NCBI RefSeq assembly: GCF_946479975.1 | Contig: NZ_CAMLIX010000075.1 | Location: forward strand, 1 to 19,815 | DNA: 19,815 bases | Direction of reading: 5' to 3' | Origin: an uncultured Flavobacterium sp. | GTDB lineage: Bacteria > Bacteroidota > Bacteroidia > Flavobacteriales > Flavobacteriaceae | In this document: positions 1 to 8,332 of the stretch, piece by piece | Position numbering within the stretch: position 1 is the first letter of the stretch | How the letters are laid out: each line of letters starts with the position of its first letter | Made by a program: the position numbers and the translations under genes | Notes under the pieces: generated by a model | The model's database searches: none | What the model saw: only the letters and a program-made list of their open reading frames with translations | Told to the model about the DNA's origin: nothing

Positions 1-60
1 TTTTGGTTTCGGTTTGCTTGCCGTTGTTGTTTTTGGTGCTGGTTTTTTGGGTGTCGCCAT
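1..60 (-). CDS. 5' end of an unidentified gene with a Lys/Pro/Thr-rich N-terminus (partial)
   Basis: An ATG at 60-58 opens a frame that runs off the left edge. The 20 visible residues start MATPKKPAPKTTT and are rich in Lys, Pro, Ala and Thr, so this is probably a cytoplasmic basic tail rather than a signal peptide. The ATG overlaps a TAA in the arrangement TAATG. That TAA is a duplicate of the oxidoreductase stop codon found at 4963, which suggests the gene was once directly coupled to the oxidoreductase. Basic, proline-rich starts of this sort are seen on several flavobacterial membrane proteins, such as class A penicillin-binding proteins, but the visible part is too short to name the product. 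Confidence 0.5.
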   Translation of the reverse strand, partial: MATPKKPAPKTTTASKPKPK

Positions 61-80
61 TATATTAAATCTGCTAATTC
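56..80. repeat. 25-bp direct repeat, left copy
   Basis: These 25 bases are identical to 4959-4983. Read on minus they contain the last codons of the oxidoreductase (ELADLI), its TAA stop, and an overlapping ATG followed by GC. In this copy only the ATG appears functional, as the start of the gene leaving the window; the oxidoreductase sequence upstream of the repeat is missing. The two copies bracket the giant secreted-protein gene. Confidence 0.9.
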
Positions 81-116
81 TGTTTTATGAAATCTATTTT
101 GCTTCTTTCAGCAAAA

Positions 117-3100
117 CTATTTTTTAATTATTTTGAAAAATTCCTTCTTTTCATCTTTTGTTAAAACAATAATATAAACACCTTTTGCATAGTGTTTAAA
201 ATCAATAACGATTTTTGAATCTGAATATTTTTTGCTGTCTACTAATTGTCCATTCAAATTATAAATTTCAACGTTCGAAATTATAGAATTACCTTCAATA
301 TTTAAAACGTTTTCAACAGGATTTGGGTAATATTTAAAGTTTGTAAAATTATTTTCTAAAACAGATAAATTCTCCACTGTATTTGCAAAAACAAGATTAT
401 CTAAAACTGCGTTGTCCCCTAAATTTGATTTACCTATGTGCTGGAGTGAAATCCTAATATCGGTTCCAACATAAGGCGTTAAATCAAACATATAGGTTTT
501 AAATATATTTCGCGTACTTGATGTTGGCTGAATCACTTCTCCCAAAACATTTCCGTTAACGACGACTCTAAACAAAGATTCTTTGCTATTTGCAATATAC
601 GATTGTTTCAAATCAAAACTCATAAATAGAGTTGTAGTTTTTTGAGCATCTACTTTAACGTTAATCTTGGTAACATTATTCTGATTTACTTCCCAAACTG
701 AAAGGCTAGCCTCAACATTTTTATTCGTGTTTGAAGTGTAATTTTCTACCCATTTGTCTGGTCTAGAACTTCCCGACATCTTAATCCATTGCGCATCTTC
801 TAACTCAATATTGCTATAAATAGTTCCTTCTAAGTTAAGAACATCTGGAACCACTGTAAAATCAAATTTAGACTTTACTTTATTTCCATTAATAATATTT
901 TCATATCCTTCTTTAACTTCAAAGTTATCTGCCAGAAAACTTGCTGTACCGCCCTGCCCATTAAAATCAATTAAAAAACTATAATCTCCAGACACAAATG
1001 GTGTATAATAATAAGAAACATCGCTATAATTAAATTCTGTTAATCTTCCTACGTTAGTTAAATCAGATTCCATATTATAAATTTCCTGTCCGCGACCAAC
1101 AGCTACTAAAATAGTATAACCACTATATTCATAACCTTTTCTTGCTTTCAATGCTAATTTGTAAGTTGTTCCAGCATTTAAATGAAAAATTGGTGTCGTT
1201 AATTTTGTTGTAGAACTCGAATTAATTTCCATGAATTTTGTATCATCATAACCTGTTCTTATACGGTCAGGCTCATAGCCAGTCAACTTTATTGATGCAT
1301 TTCTCAAAGTTAAGTTACCGGATAATAGTTTGAAACAATCTGGAACAATATTTGGACCGTATGAACTTACATTGGCAAACTTCTCTATCCAAGGCAGAGA
1401 CTTAACCTCACAGCTTGTTTCTATTTTATAAGGACCAACAACTATCGAGTTTTCTGGATTGCAAATTGTTTTAAAATAAAATTCATATGAAGTTCCTTTT
1501 TCTAAATTTGAAATTGCAATTTCATTTTTATCTGTCGTAAGCACAATTCCGTTTCCTGGACTAAATCCTTTTATGCCATATTCAACTTGTGTATTTTGCT
1601 GTACTTGCTCCGAAAAAGTCCATTTTATATTTGCCGAATTGTTATTAATATTTGAGAATACAACATCAACTGGTTCTGAGCATGTCTTTTTTTCTCCATA
1701 ATAAAAATCATCAATATAAATAACGTCCGATCCTGATTCTATGTTCTCAAATTTAAATGCAATTTGTTTATTAGATCCTTTATATTGTTCAAAATTTATT
1801 TCAAATTCTTTTCCATTTTTAGGCAGGTTTAATACCGAAACTGTTTTGTACGCTTCAAAAGTCGAAATATCTGCAGGGTTTTTAATTGTTCCAACAATTA
1901 TTTTTGCTACATTATTATTAATGGCGCTACTGGTAAAAATCTTAAATTTTATTTTTTTTGAACTGTCAAAATCAGAGAAAAATGGTGATATTAAAACGCC
2001 TCCATTATATAGCAAAAAGGCATTTGGTGAACTATTTATGTTATTTAATGAATATTTTACGATTCTTCCCAAATAAATTCCTGTCTGTGATTTATTTGTT
2101 GTCCAGCACAAGTTCTCCAGATTAAAATCGCTTAACTGATCAAAAGTTTCTGTAAAAGGAGCTTTTTGTGAACAAACAAATTTAAACGGATATCTATCAC
2201 TTTGTATACTTGCCGAATTAGCTTCGCAATTTGCTTTTACTTTATATTCATAATTTGTATTCAGCGTTAAGTTACTTAAACTAAACGGATTTGTTTTGGC
2301 CACAGCTACAGTACCAGTTCCATCTGCAAATCCAATTGGTCCATACTCTATTTCCCAGCCTTCCGTTTGTTTTTTACCATTATTATCTTTCCATTCTAAA
2401 GATACTGTATCAGTTGCTATTTGACCAGCAGAGAGAGAAGTCGGTTTTGGGCAATCATTTTGTAAATATTCAAAATCATCAAAATAAATTCTAATGCGCC
2501 CATTACTTTCCTTTTGTCTAATTCCAATATATTTATCTGTCCCATAATAATCAGAAAAATCAACTTCATATTTTACCCATTCTCCAGTAACATTTTTGAT
2601 TGGAATTTTAAGCACATTATAAGGAGTAAAGCTTTTAAAGTCATTGGCATTAGACAGAGTACCAATTTCAATTTCTTTATCTAAACCATTGTTTTGTTCT
2701 TTAAGAATTAACAACCAAAAAGTAATTTTTTTATAATTATCTAAATCTTTTAGTCGTGGAGAAACCAACATAATTTCTTTAGATATGCTTTCGCTTACAG
2801 GCACGTAATTAGCGTCTAATTCATTAAACATGGCTACAGAATATGCTCCTTTGTGTACTGTTGGTAAATAGATCTCTTTAGTTTTTACGGCTATAAAAAT
2901 ATCTGGTCTCCAAAATCTATCATTAATTTTTGGAAATAATCTTGTCCAGCATCCATTCTTATCAAAAACTGCATTTTCAAATTCTTCTTTAAATCCTGCA
3001 GTTACCCCCGAACATTTTGTCTTAAAATAACCTTTATCAGACCAGTCACTATATCCTGATGCACATTTAGTTCTAATGTAAAAATCATATTCTGTATTGT

Positions 3101-4922
3101 CAACAATAAAATCTGTCAACTTGATTGACGAACTTGTTGCTTTTACTATATTTCCAGAACCATGAACAAATCCTTTTGGTCCATATTCTACCTGCCACTC
3201 GGTTGCTATTTTATAATTGTCCCAAGCAATTGTTGCAAAATCAAAATCAAAACTTAAAACACGCGGATTTAAAGGTTCATTACATAACGGTGCTTTTTCA
3301 AAAATAAAATCATCTATCGAAAAAATCGAATTGCTTATATTATTCTGTTTTAAAGCTATGTAATGATGATTATTACTGTTTTTATAAGCATCAAAATAAA
3401 CCGTATGTTCTTTCCAAAAAGAAGACTTATTAAAACCATTTGTTTCATTCATTTCTGATGCCAAAATAGTTTTTAAAGCAACAAATGTCGAAGCATCTTT
3501 TGGATCTGACATTGTTCCTATTGTTAATGTATTTGTATTATAATTATTTCTGCCATAAGCAATAAGGCTAAATCTAATTCTGTTTGCGGTAGTCAAATCA
3601 TTAATGTATGGACTTATTAAATACGATTTTTGATCTGCCTCATTACTTCCATACATGATAATCATCTTTTCTCCCGTTTTTGGCAAAGGCATGTCTGGCC
3701 AGCTAATAGAACCTTTTGCAATAGTGGTTTTATTGGTAATTGTACTCCAACATGGATTGATATAATCGGGACCTTCAAACGAAGTAGAGTAACTATCAGC
3801 AATTGTTTCGCAGACTGTTTTAAACTTGACACTTATCCAATTCGAATATAAATCATCGATACAATTTGATCGCACTTTTACTTCATATTCTGTATTTCCG
3901 GAAAGATTTGTCAGTAAAAAAGAATCATTCTGTGTTTTGTAAAGCTCTACTTTTCCTGAAGTTATATCTTTTAAGCTTATTTCGAAATTATTCTGATTTG
4001 GAGCAGTAAAATTGAATTGAGCCGTTTTTTCTCCAATATTAGAAATAGTAAGATTGGTTTGATCGAAACAATTAATAGATTTTTCACCGCTGATATCGTC
4101 TAATGAAATATAAGCATAATTGTTAGTTGTAGTTGTGGATTTAAATAAAAACACCACATATTGATCATTACCCTTGTAATTATTAAAATAAACAGTCTTT
4201 TTTTCCCAATTGATTACTGGGTCTACCACCGCAACTTCTGACAGAAGATGAAAAGTTGCCAGATTATTAGGATCAGACATTGTCCCTACCAATAATTCTT
4301 CACCAGCATTGAGATTTCTAACCCAAAAATTAATCTTTAAATCTGTTGCCAAATCCTTAAATTTTGGAGAAACAAATGCAATGCTTTTTCTATACGAATT
4401 AGTGATTGTTACCGATGATCCGGTATCATTGCCGTGACTGTCATTTTCTGGCATATAAAAATAACTCTGCGCCTCAGAATTATCATAAATAACACCCTTC
4501 CATTCTGACTGGCCTTCATTTCTGTTATTAAAATCATTTGTATATCCTACCAAATTGTAGGTATTTGAAGAGCTAACTGTCAAAGTTTCGGACCAGTTTG
4601 TCCAAACCAATTGCGTACCAACCCACTCATTTGATCTTATTCTAAAATCATATTTTTGAAATGGATTTAATTTAAATTTCGTAAAACTTATTGCACTAAC
4701 AGATTTAGTAGTTCCTTGCCCTGTTTGGAAACCTTCGGGACCGTATTCTATTTCCCAATTAAATGTCGTTTTGGGCTGATAACCATAAAATTCAACTAGA
4801 ACTTCTCCAGTCAATGAAAATGAAACATTAAAATTGGGATTACTAAAAACATTTGAATTATTAGCTTTTAGAAAAGAAAAATTTAAAAGAAAAAAAAGAA
4901 CAATAATAGTAGTTTTTTGCAT
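117..4922 (-). CDS. Giant secreted multidomain FN3/choice-of-anchor J-type protein with T9SS type A sorting domain
   Basis: The 1601-residue product begins with a signal peptide (residues 1 to about 20, MQKTTIIVLFFLLNFSFLKA). It then alternates fibronectin type III-like modules (about 25-118, 285-371, 547-637, 824-917, 1081-1171) with beta-sandwich modules resembling choice-of-anchor J/MAM domains (about 120-282, 372-545, 640-820, 918-1078, 1172-1340). A further non-repeated sandwich-like region (about 1345-1515) follows. Four FN3 modules carry an EYGxxGFxxGxG motif (60, 580, 860, 1115), and four anchor modules share a GT(M/L/I)-N/D-containing motif ending in TF or SF (213, 469, 754, 1011). 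The end (about 1527-1601), with YYPNPVENVLNIEG, NLNGQLV and GVYIIVL, is a typical T9SS sorting domain, so the protein is probably exported through the outer membrane and displayed or released. No catalytic domain is apparent; adhesion or ligand binding is inferred. The gene is bracketed by a 25-bp direct repeat. Confidence 0.9.
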   Translation of the reverse strand: MQKTTIIVLFFLLNFSFLKANNSNVFSNPNFNVSFSLTGEVLVEFYGYQPKTTFNWEIEYGPEGFQTGQGTTKSVSAISFTKFKLNPFQKYDFRIRSNEWVGTQLVWTNWSETLTVSSSNTYNLVGYTNDFNNRNEGQSEWKGVIYDNSEAQSYFYMPENDSHGNDTGSSVTITNSYRKSIAFVSPKFKDLATDLKINFWVRNLNAGEELLVGTMSDPNNLATFHLLSEVAVVDPVINWEKKTVYFNNYKGNDQYVVFLFKSTTTTNNYAYISLDDISGEKSINCFDQTNLTISNIGEKTAQFNFTAPNQNNFEISLKDITSGKVELYKTQNDSFLLTNLSGNTEYEVKVRSNCIDDLYSNWISVKFKTVCETIADSYSTSFEGPDYINPCWSTITNKTTIAKGSISWPDMPLPKTGEKMIIMYGSNEADQKSYLISPYINDLTTANRIRFSLIAYGRNNYNTNTLTIGTMSDPKDASTFVALKTILASEMNETNGFNKSSFWKEHTVYFDAYKNSNNHHYIALKQNNISNSIFSIDDFIFEKAPLCNEPLNPRVLSFDFDFATIAWDNYKIATEWQVEYGPKGFVHGSGNIVKATSSSIKLTDFIVDNTEYDFYIRTKCASGYSDWSDKGYFKTKCSGVTAGFKEEFENAVFDKNGCWTRLFPKINDRFWRPDIFIAVKTKEIYLPTVHKGAYSVAMFNELDANYVPVSESISKEIMLVSPRLKDLDNYKKITFWLLILKEQNNGLDKEIEIGTLSNANDFKSFTPYNVLKIPIKNVTGEWVKYEVDFSDYYGTDKYIGIRQKESNGRIRIYFDDFEYLQNDCPKPTSLSAGQIATDTVSLEWKDNNGKKQTEGWEIEYGPIGFADGTGTVAVAKTNPFSLSNLTLNTNYEYKVKANCEANSASIQSDRYPFKFVCSQKAPFTETFDQLSDFNLENLCWTTNKSQTGIYLGRIVKYSLNNINSSPNAFLLYNGGVLISPFFSDFDSSKKIKFKIFTSSAINNNVAKIIVGTIKNPADISTFEAYKTVSVLNLPKNGKEFEINFEQYKGSNKQIAFKFENIESGSDVIYIDDFYYGEKKTCSEPVDVVFSNINNNSANIKWTFSEQVQQNTQVEYGIKGFSPGNGIVLTTDKNEIAISNLEKGTSYEFYFKTICNPENSIVVGPYKIETSCEVKSLPWIEKFANVSSYGPNIVPDCFKLLSGNLTLRNASIKLTGYEPDRIRTGYDDTKFMEINSSSTTKLTTPIFHLNAGTTYKLALKARKGYEYSGYTILVAVGRGQEIYNMESDLTNVGRLTEFNYSDVSYYYTPFVSGDYSFLIDFNGQGGTASFLADNFEVKEGYENIINGNKVKSKFDFTVVPDVLNLEGTIYSNIELEDAQWIKMSGSSRPDKWVENYTSNTNKNVEASLSVWEVNQNNVTKINVKVDAQKTTTLFMSFDLKQSYIANSKESLFRVVVNGNVLGEVIQPTSSTRNIFKTYMFDLTPYVGTDIRISLQHIGKSNLGDNAVLDNLVFANTVENLSVLENNFTNFKYYPNPVENVLNIEGNSIISNVEIYNLNGQLVDSKKYSDSKIVIDFKHYAKGVYIIVLTKDEKKEFFKIIKK

Positions 4923-4958
4923 GTTTCGCCTTGGGTTTTGGTTAGTTTGTTTGGGTAT

Positions 4959-4983
4959 GCCATTATATTAAATCTGCTAATTC
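4959..4983. repeat. 25-bp direct repeat, right copy
   Basis: This is identical to 56-80. In this copy the ELADLI codons and TAA belong to the intact oxidoreductase. The overlapping ATG (4963-4961) opens only a 26-codon frame (to 4883) that runs across the start of the giant gene. The bases beyond the repeat (about 4923-4958) still resemble the start of the gene at 60-1, for example ACCCAAA and runs of A/C, which suggests a decayed copy of that gene start. Confidence 0.9.
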
Positions 4984-6075
4984 GGTTCCTATTAAACTGC
5001 CTATTGCCACTCCCATTCCGCCTAAACGCACTCCACAAAACACGTTTTCAGACAGTTGAGAAACAACAGGATTTTTACTATTTCCGATTCCCATGATGCC
5101 GCTCCAACGGTGCGCAATCTGGAAATCCTGATTCGGTAAAATTACATTTTTCAGTAAATCTTCCAATTTATTTTGAATAATTTTCGTCTGACCAAATTCG
5201 GTTGTTGTTTCGCCTTCAAAATCGAGATTTCGGCCTCCGCCAAATAAAATTCTATCACCAATATTTCTAAAATAATAATAACCCCGATCCAAATGAAACG
5301 TCCCTTTTATATCTAAATTGCGAATAGGTTCTGTAATCAAGACTTGCGCTCTTGCAGGTTTAACCGCTCCATTGGTAAGAGTTCCTGCAAAACCATTGGT
5401 TGCAAAAAGTAGTTTTTGGGTTTTAAAACTAAAATCATTTACAACTACTTCAACATGATTTCCTGCATCTGCATAAGATGTAACGGTTTGGTGATTTAAA
5501 ATTAAAATATTATCCGAAACTGCTTGTTTCAACAATTCCTGCATCATATTTCCAGTATCAAGCTGTGCTTCAAAGGGATTAAAAATTAAATATTCCTGAA
5601 TGTTTTCAAAACCAAATCGGTCTATTTCTTTCGAAAAAACATCGGCTTTGAAAAGTGGTTTCAAAATTTCATTTATAAACGGAATTCTCGAAATACAGTC
5701 ATTAAATCCTAATTCGTCTTCTTTCAAAAACAATTCATATCCGCCGAAAGGCTTAAAATCTATTGCCGTATCTCCCAATCTTTTTCGGAGCAACTGCAAA
5801 CCTTTCCAACGTTTTTCGATAAGATTCACAACATCATCTTCTGAATGCGTTTTTAAATCTTCTAAAATTTCCGAGAGACTTCCGAAACAAGCAAAGCCAG
5901 CATTTTTCGTACTTGCACCTTGTGGCAGCATGCCGCGTTCTAAAACCAGAATTTTGGCAACAGGAAATCTTTCGCGTAAGCGTAATGCGGTGTGCAAACC
6001 CACAATGCCACTTCCGACGATTGTGTAATCGACATTCGTAAACCAGTTTTTAATTTCCCAATAGCTAAGTTCCAT
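4963..6075 (-). CDS. NAD(P)/FAD-dependent oxidoreductase, DAO (D-amino acid oxidase-like) family
   Basis: The 370-residue protein is a flavoenzyme of the glycine oxidase/DadA-like DAO superfamily, predicted to oxidise an amine or amino acid substrate that cannot be named from sequence. The N-terminal Rossmann FAD site is clear: DYTIVGSGIVGLHTA with the GxGxxG at about 21-26, then the ribose-binding acid in ILVLERG (about 46). The segment STKNAGFACFGS (about 55-66) is the conserved loop after the dinucleotide site. The C-terminal HRWSGIMG and GVRLGGMGVAIGSLIG segments close the FAD site. A TTG six bases upstream (6081) is in frame, but the ATG at 6075 is preferred. There is no signal peptide, so it is probably cytosolic. 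The stop codon is inside the 25-bp direct repeat, and the gene was probably once coupled by TAATG overlap to the gene now at 60-1. The promoter region is occupied by the 6111-6335 inverted-repeat element. Confidence 0.88.
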   Translation of the reverse strand: MELSYWEIKNWFTNVDYTIVGSGIVGLHTALRLRERFPVAKILVLERGMLPQGASTKNAGFACFGSLSEILEDLKTHSEDDVVNLIEKRWKGLQLLRKRLGDTAIDFKPFGGYELFLKEDELGFNDCISRIPFINEILKPLFKADVFSKEIDRFGFENIQEYLIFNPFEAQLDTGNMMQELLKQAVSDNILILNHQTVTSYADAGNHVEVVVNDFSFKTQKLLFATNGFAGTLTNGAVKPARAQVLITEPIRNLDIKGTFHLDRGYYYFRNIGDRILFGGGRNLDFEGETTTEFGQTKIIQNKLEDLLKNVILPNQDFQIAHRWSGIMGIGNSKNPVVSQLSENVFCGVRLGGMGVAIGSLIGTELADLI

Positions 6076-6110
6076 TTTCAAAAGTTTTTATAAAAATAAG
6101 AGTTTTTCTG

Positions 6111-6335
6111 AACCATATAAGTAATATAAGTTCATTTAAATAGAGGATGAAACTGTTTTTTTTCAATTTTACTTCCTAATCTAGATTTAAACCTGTGTAA
6201 ATCTGCATTTGATTCTTTCAAAATCTTTTTTCACCATATTAAATAAGATTCTATTTCAACCCAACTGATTAAGTTCATTTAAAAAGAATGTATCTAGAAA
6301 AATGATTTAAATGAACTTATATTACTTATATGGTT
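6111..6335. mobile_element. 225-bp element with perfect 31-bp terminal inverted repeats (MITE-like or invertible segment)
   Basis: Bases 6111-6141 are the exact reverse complement of 6305-6335, with 163 bp between. A third copy of the inner arm (14 bp, 6270-6283) forms a further hairpin with 6306-6319, and there is a small hairpin at 6183-6204 (7-bp stem, 8-base loop). The interior has no open reading frame of note. No target-site duplication is visible in the immediate flanks. The element fills most of the 331-bp divergent intergenic region between the oxidoreductase (start 6075) and the S9 peptidase (start 6407). Each arm begins outward with the same sequence, so both genes inherit a similar upstream region. 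Size and perfect termini fit a non-autonomous MITE. An invertible promoter cassette as in Bacteroides is the alternative, but I found no clear promoter inside. Confidence 0.6.
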
Positions 6336-6372
6336 TAACCTTTTTTAACAATTTATTGGAATTTAAATGTTG

Positions 6373-6380
6373 TATTTTTA
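6373..6380 (+). promoter_or_regulatory. Possible -7 element for the S9 peptidase gene
   Basis: TATTTTTA matches 7 of 8 positions of the Bacteroidota TAnnTTTG element and lies 26 bases before the peptidase ATG. A TTG at 6356-6358 is only 14 bases upstream, shorter than the usual 17-23, so support is weak. Confidence 0.3.
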
Positions 6381-6406
6381 GCACCACAAAAAATAGAATT
6401 TTATTT

Positions 6407-8308
6407 ATGAAAAAAGTAGTATTAACAACCTTAATAATGATGAGTTTAAACGCTATCGGACAGAATGTAATGTCGCCGGAATTGTTATGGAAATTAGGAA
6501 GAGTAACACCTCTTGGCATTTCTAAAGATGCAAAAAATGTGGTTTTTAAAGTTTCTACCCCTTCTGTAGAAGAAAATAAATCGTCTTCAAAATTGTATAC
6601 TATTCCAGTTACTGGAGGAAATGCAACAGAAATTAAAGACACTAAAAACATTTTGGCTGATAAAAATATTTCGCCTGACGGAAAATTTATCGTTTATAAT
6701 GAAGAAGTAAAAATCGACAAAGTTTTAGGAAAAGATTTTTATCCGAAATTAGATAAATCTGATGCTCAAATTTATGACGGATTAGATTATCGCCATTGGG
6801 ATACTTGGAACGAAGGAAAATTTAATCACGTTTTTTATAAAGAAAACAAAGACGGCGCAAAAGGAATTGACATTTTAAAAGGTGAAACTTTCGATTCTCC
6901 GCAAAAACCTTTTGGTGGTGACGAAGATTATATTTGGTCGCCAGACAGCAAAAGTATTTTTTATGTGTGCAAGAAAAAAGCAGGAACTGCTTATGCAATT
7001 TCTACCAACACAGATATTTATGAGTACAATTTAGAAACTCAAAAAACGACTAATAAAACAGATGGTAATTTAGGATACGATACGGCGCCGCAATTTTCTC
7101 CAGCAGGAAATTTATCTTGGCTGCAGATGAAACGTGACGGTTACGAATCTGATAAAAATGATATTATTGTTGAGTTCAAAGGAATGAAACAAAACTTAAC
7201 GGCAAACTGGGACGGAACTGTAGATAATTTTATCTGGAGTAAAGACGGAAAAACAGTTTATTTTGTAGCGCCAATTGATGGAACGAAACAACTTTTCTCT
7301 GTTAATTTTCCTGGTTTAACTAAAATCGCAATCAACGTTAACCAAATTACAAAAGGTGACTTTGATGTAAATGATTTAGTTGGATTCTCTGGAGATGATA
7401 TCATTGTTACGAGAACTGACATGAATCATGCGGGTGAAATTTTTTCTTATAATTTGAAGAAAAATACTTGGAAACAACTTTCAAACGTAAACACAGCAAC
7501 GTACAAAGGTTTAACTTTAAGCAAAACCGAAAAGCGTTACGTTACTACAACTGACGGTAAAAAAATGTTGGTTTGGGTTATTTTACCTCCAAATTTTGAT
7601 GCTTCTAAAAAATATCCAACTTTGTTATTCTGCCAAGGCGGACCACAAAGTGCTTTAACACAATCATATTCTTTCCGTTGGAATTTCTCTTTAATGGCTG
7701 CAAAAGGTTATGTAGTTGTGGCTCCAAACCGTCGCGGAATGCCAGGACACGGAGTAGAATGGAACGAACAAATTAGTAAAGATTGGGGCGGACAAGTTAT
7801 GGACGATTACCTTTCTGCAATTGATGATGTTGCTAAAGAAAGTTATGTTGACAAAAACCGTTTAGGTTGCGTTGGTGCTAGTTACGGAGGATATTCTGTA
7901 TTTTATTTAGCTGGAATTCACAAAAATCGCTTCAAAACTTTTATCGCTCACGATGGTGTTTTCAATACCGTTTCGATGTTAGGAACTACAGAGGAAGTTT
8001 TCTTTAACAACTGGGATTTTGGCGGTGCTTACTGGGAAAAAGATAATGCTGTAGCTCAAAAAGCATACACGACTTTCAATCCTGCGACTTTGGTTCAAAA
8101 CTGGAATAAACCAATTTTGATTTTTCAAGGTGGAAAAGATTTCCGTGTACCAATCGGGCAAGGACAAGAAGCTTTTCAGGCAGCACAATTAAGAGGAATT
8201 AAAAGCAGATTTGTGTATTTTCCAGACGAAAATCACTGGGTTTTAAAACCTCAAAATGCACAAGTTTGGCAAGGTGAATTTTTTAAATGGTTAGACGAAA
8301 CTTTGTAA
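6407..8308 (+). CDS. Secreted S9 family serine peptidase (prolyl oligopeptidase/dipeptidyl-aminopeptidase type)
   Basis: The 633-residue product has a signal peptide (MKKVVLTTLIMMSLNAIGQ), so it acts in the periplasm or beyond. The N-terminal part (about 30-380) shows beta-propeller-like WD/PD40 repeats such as ISPDGKFIVYN, WSPDSKSIFYV and WSKDGKTVYFV. The C-terminal alpha/beta-hydrolase part (about 385-633) has the nucleophile elbow GASYGG (Ser492), an acid in IFQGGKDFRVP (Asp578) and a His in PDENHW (His610), the order expected of S9 peptidases. HGVEWNEQISKDWGG matches the conserved stretch ahead of the active serine. The family cleaves short peptides, often N-terminal dipeptides or acylated residues; exact specificity is not visible. 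An in-frame ATG at 6311 would add 32 residues ahead of the signal peptide and lies in the inverted-repeat arm, so the start at 6407 is preferred. The 104-residue gene follows after 24 bases and probably shares the transcript. Confidence 0.92.
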   Translation: MKKVVLTTLIMMSLNAIGQNVMSPELLWKLGRVTPLGISKDAKNVVFKVSTPSVEENKSSSKLYTIPVTGGNATEIKDTKNILADKNISPDGKFIVYNEEVKIDKVLGKDFYPKLDKSDAQIYDGLDYRHWDTWNEGKFNHVFYKENKDGAKGIDILKGETFDSPQKPFGGDEDYIWSPDSKSIFYVCKKKAGTAYAISTNTDIYEYNLETQKTTNKTDGNLGYDTAPQFSPAGNLSWLQMKRDGYESDKNDIIVEFKGMKQNLTANWDGTVDNFIWSKDGKTVYFVAPIDGTKQLFSVNFPGLTKIAINVNQITKGDFDVNDLVGFSGDDIIVTRTDMNHAGEIFSYNLKKNTWKQLSNVNTATYKGLTLSKTEKRYVTTTDGKKMLVWVILPPNFDASKKYPTLLFCQGGPQSALTQSYSFRWNFSLMAAKGYVVVAPNRRGMPGHGVEWNEQISKDWGGQVMDDYLSAIDDVAKESYVDKNRLGCVGASYGGYSVFYLAGIHKNRFKTFIAHDGVFNTVSMLGTTEEVFFNNWDFGGAYWEKDNAVAQKAYTTFNPATLVQNWNKPILIFQGGKDFRVPIGQGQEAFQAAQLRGIKSRFVYFPDENHWVLKPQNAQVWQGEFFKWLDETL

Positions 8309-8332
8309 TTAGATTGTTCTCAATTATAGAAA

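Noticed and set aside
4895..4905. T-run in the signal peptide of the giant gene as a phase-variation tract
   Set aside because: The run is only 8 T in an AT-rich genome, and no second frame would restore or alter a product.
4883..4963. 26-codon frame from the ATG of the right 25-bp repeat, overlapping the start of the giant gene
   Set aside because: Its end is only Leu and Phe read out of frame through the signal peptide codons. It is better explained as a remnant of the displaced gene start, although a coupling role cannot be excluded.
5600..6028. 142-codon open frame on plus inside the oxidoreductase gene
   Set aside because: It is antisense to a conserved FAD-binding domain, has no recognisable domain and no start signals, and looks like a shadow frame.
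6076..6081. TTG start for the FAD oxidoreductase
   Set aside because: An ATG lies two codons downstream and keeps the entire FAD-binding fold; the TTG adds nothing recognisable.
6311..6406. Upstream ATG extending the S9 peptidase by 32 residues
   Set aside because: The extension is encoded by the inverted-repeat arm and the sequence after it, and would bury a clear signal peptide that begins at 6407.
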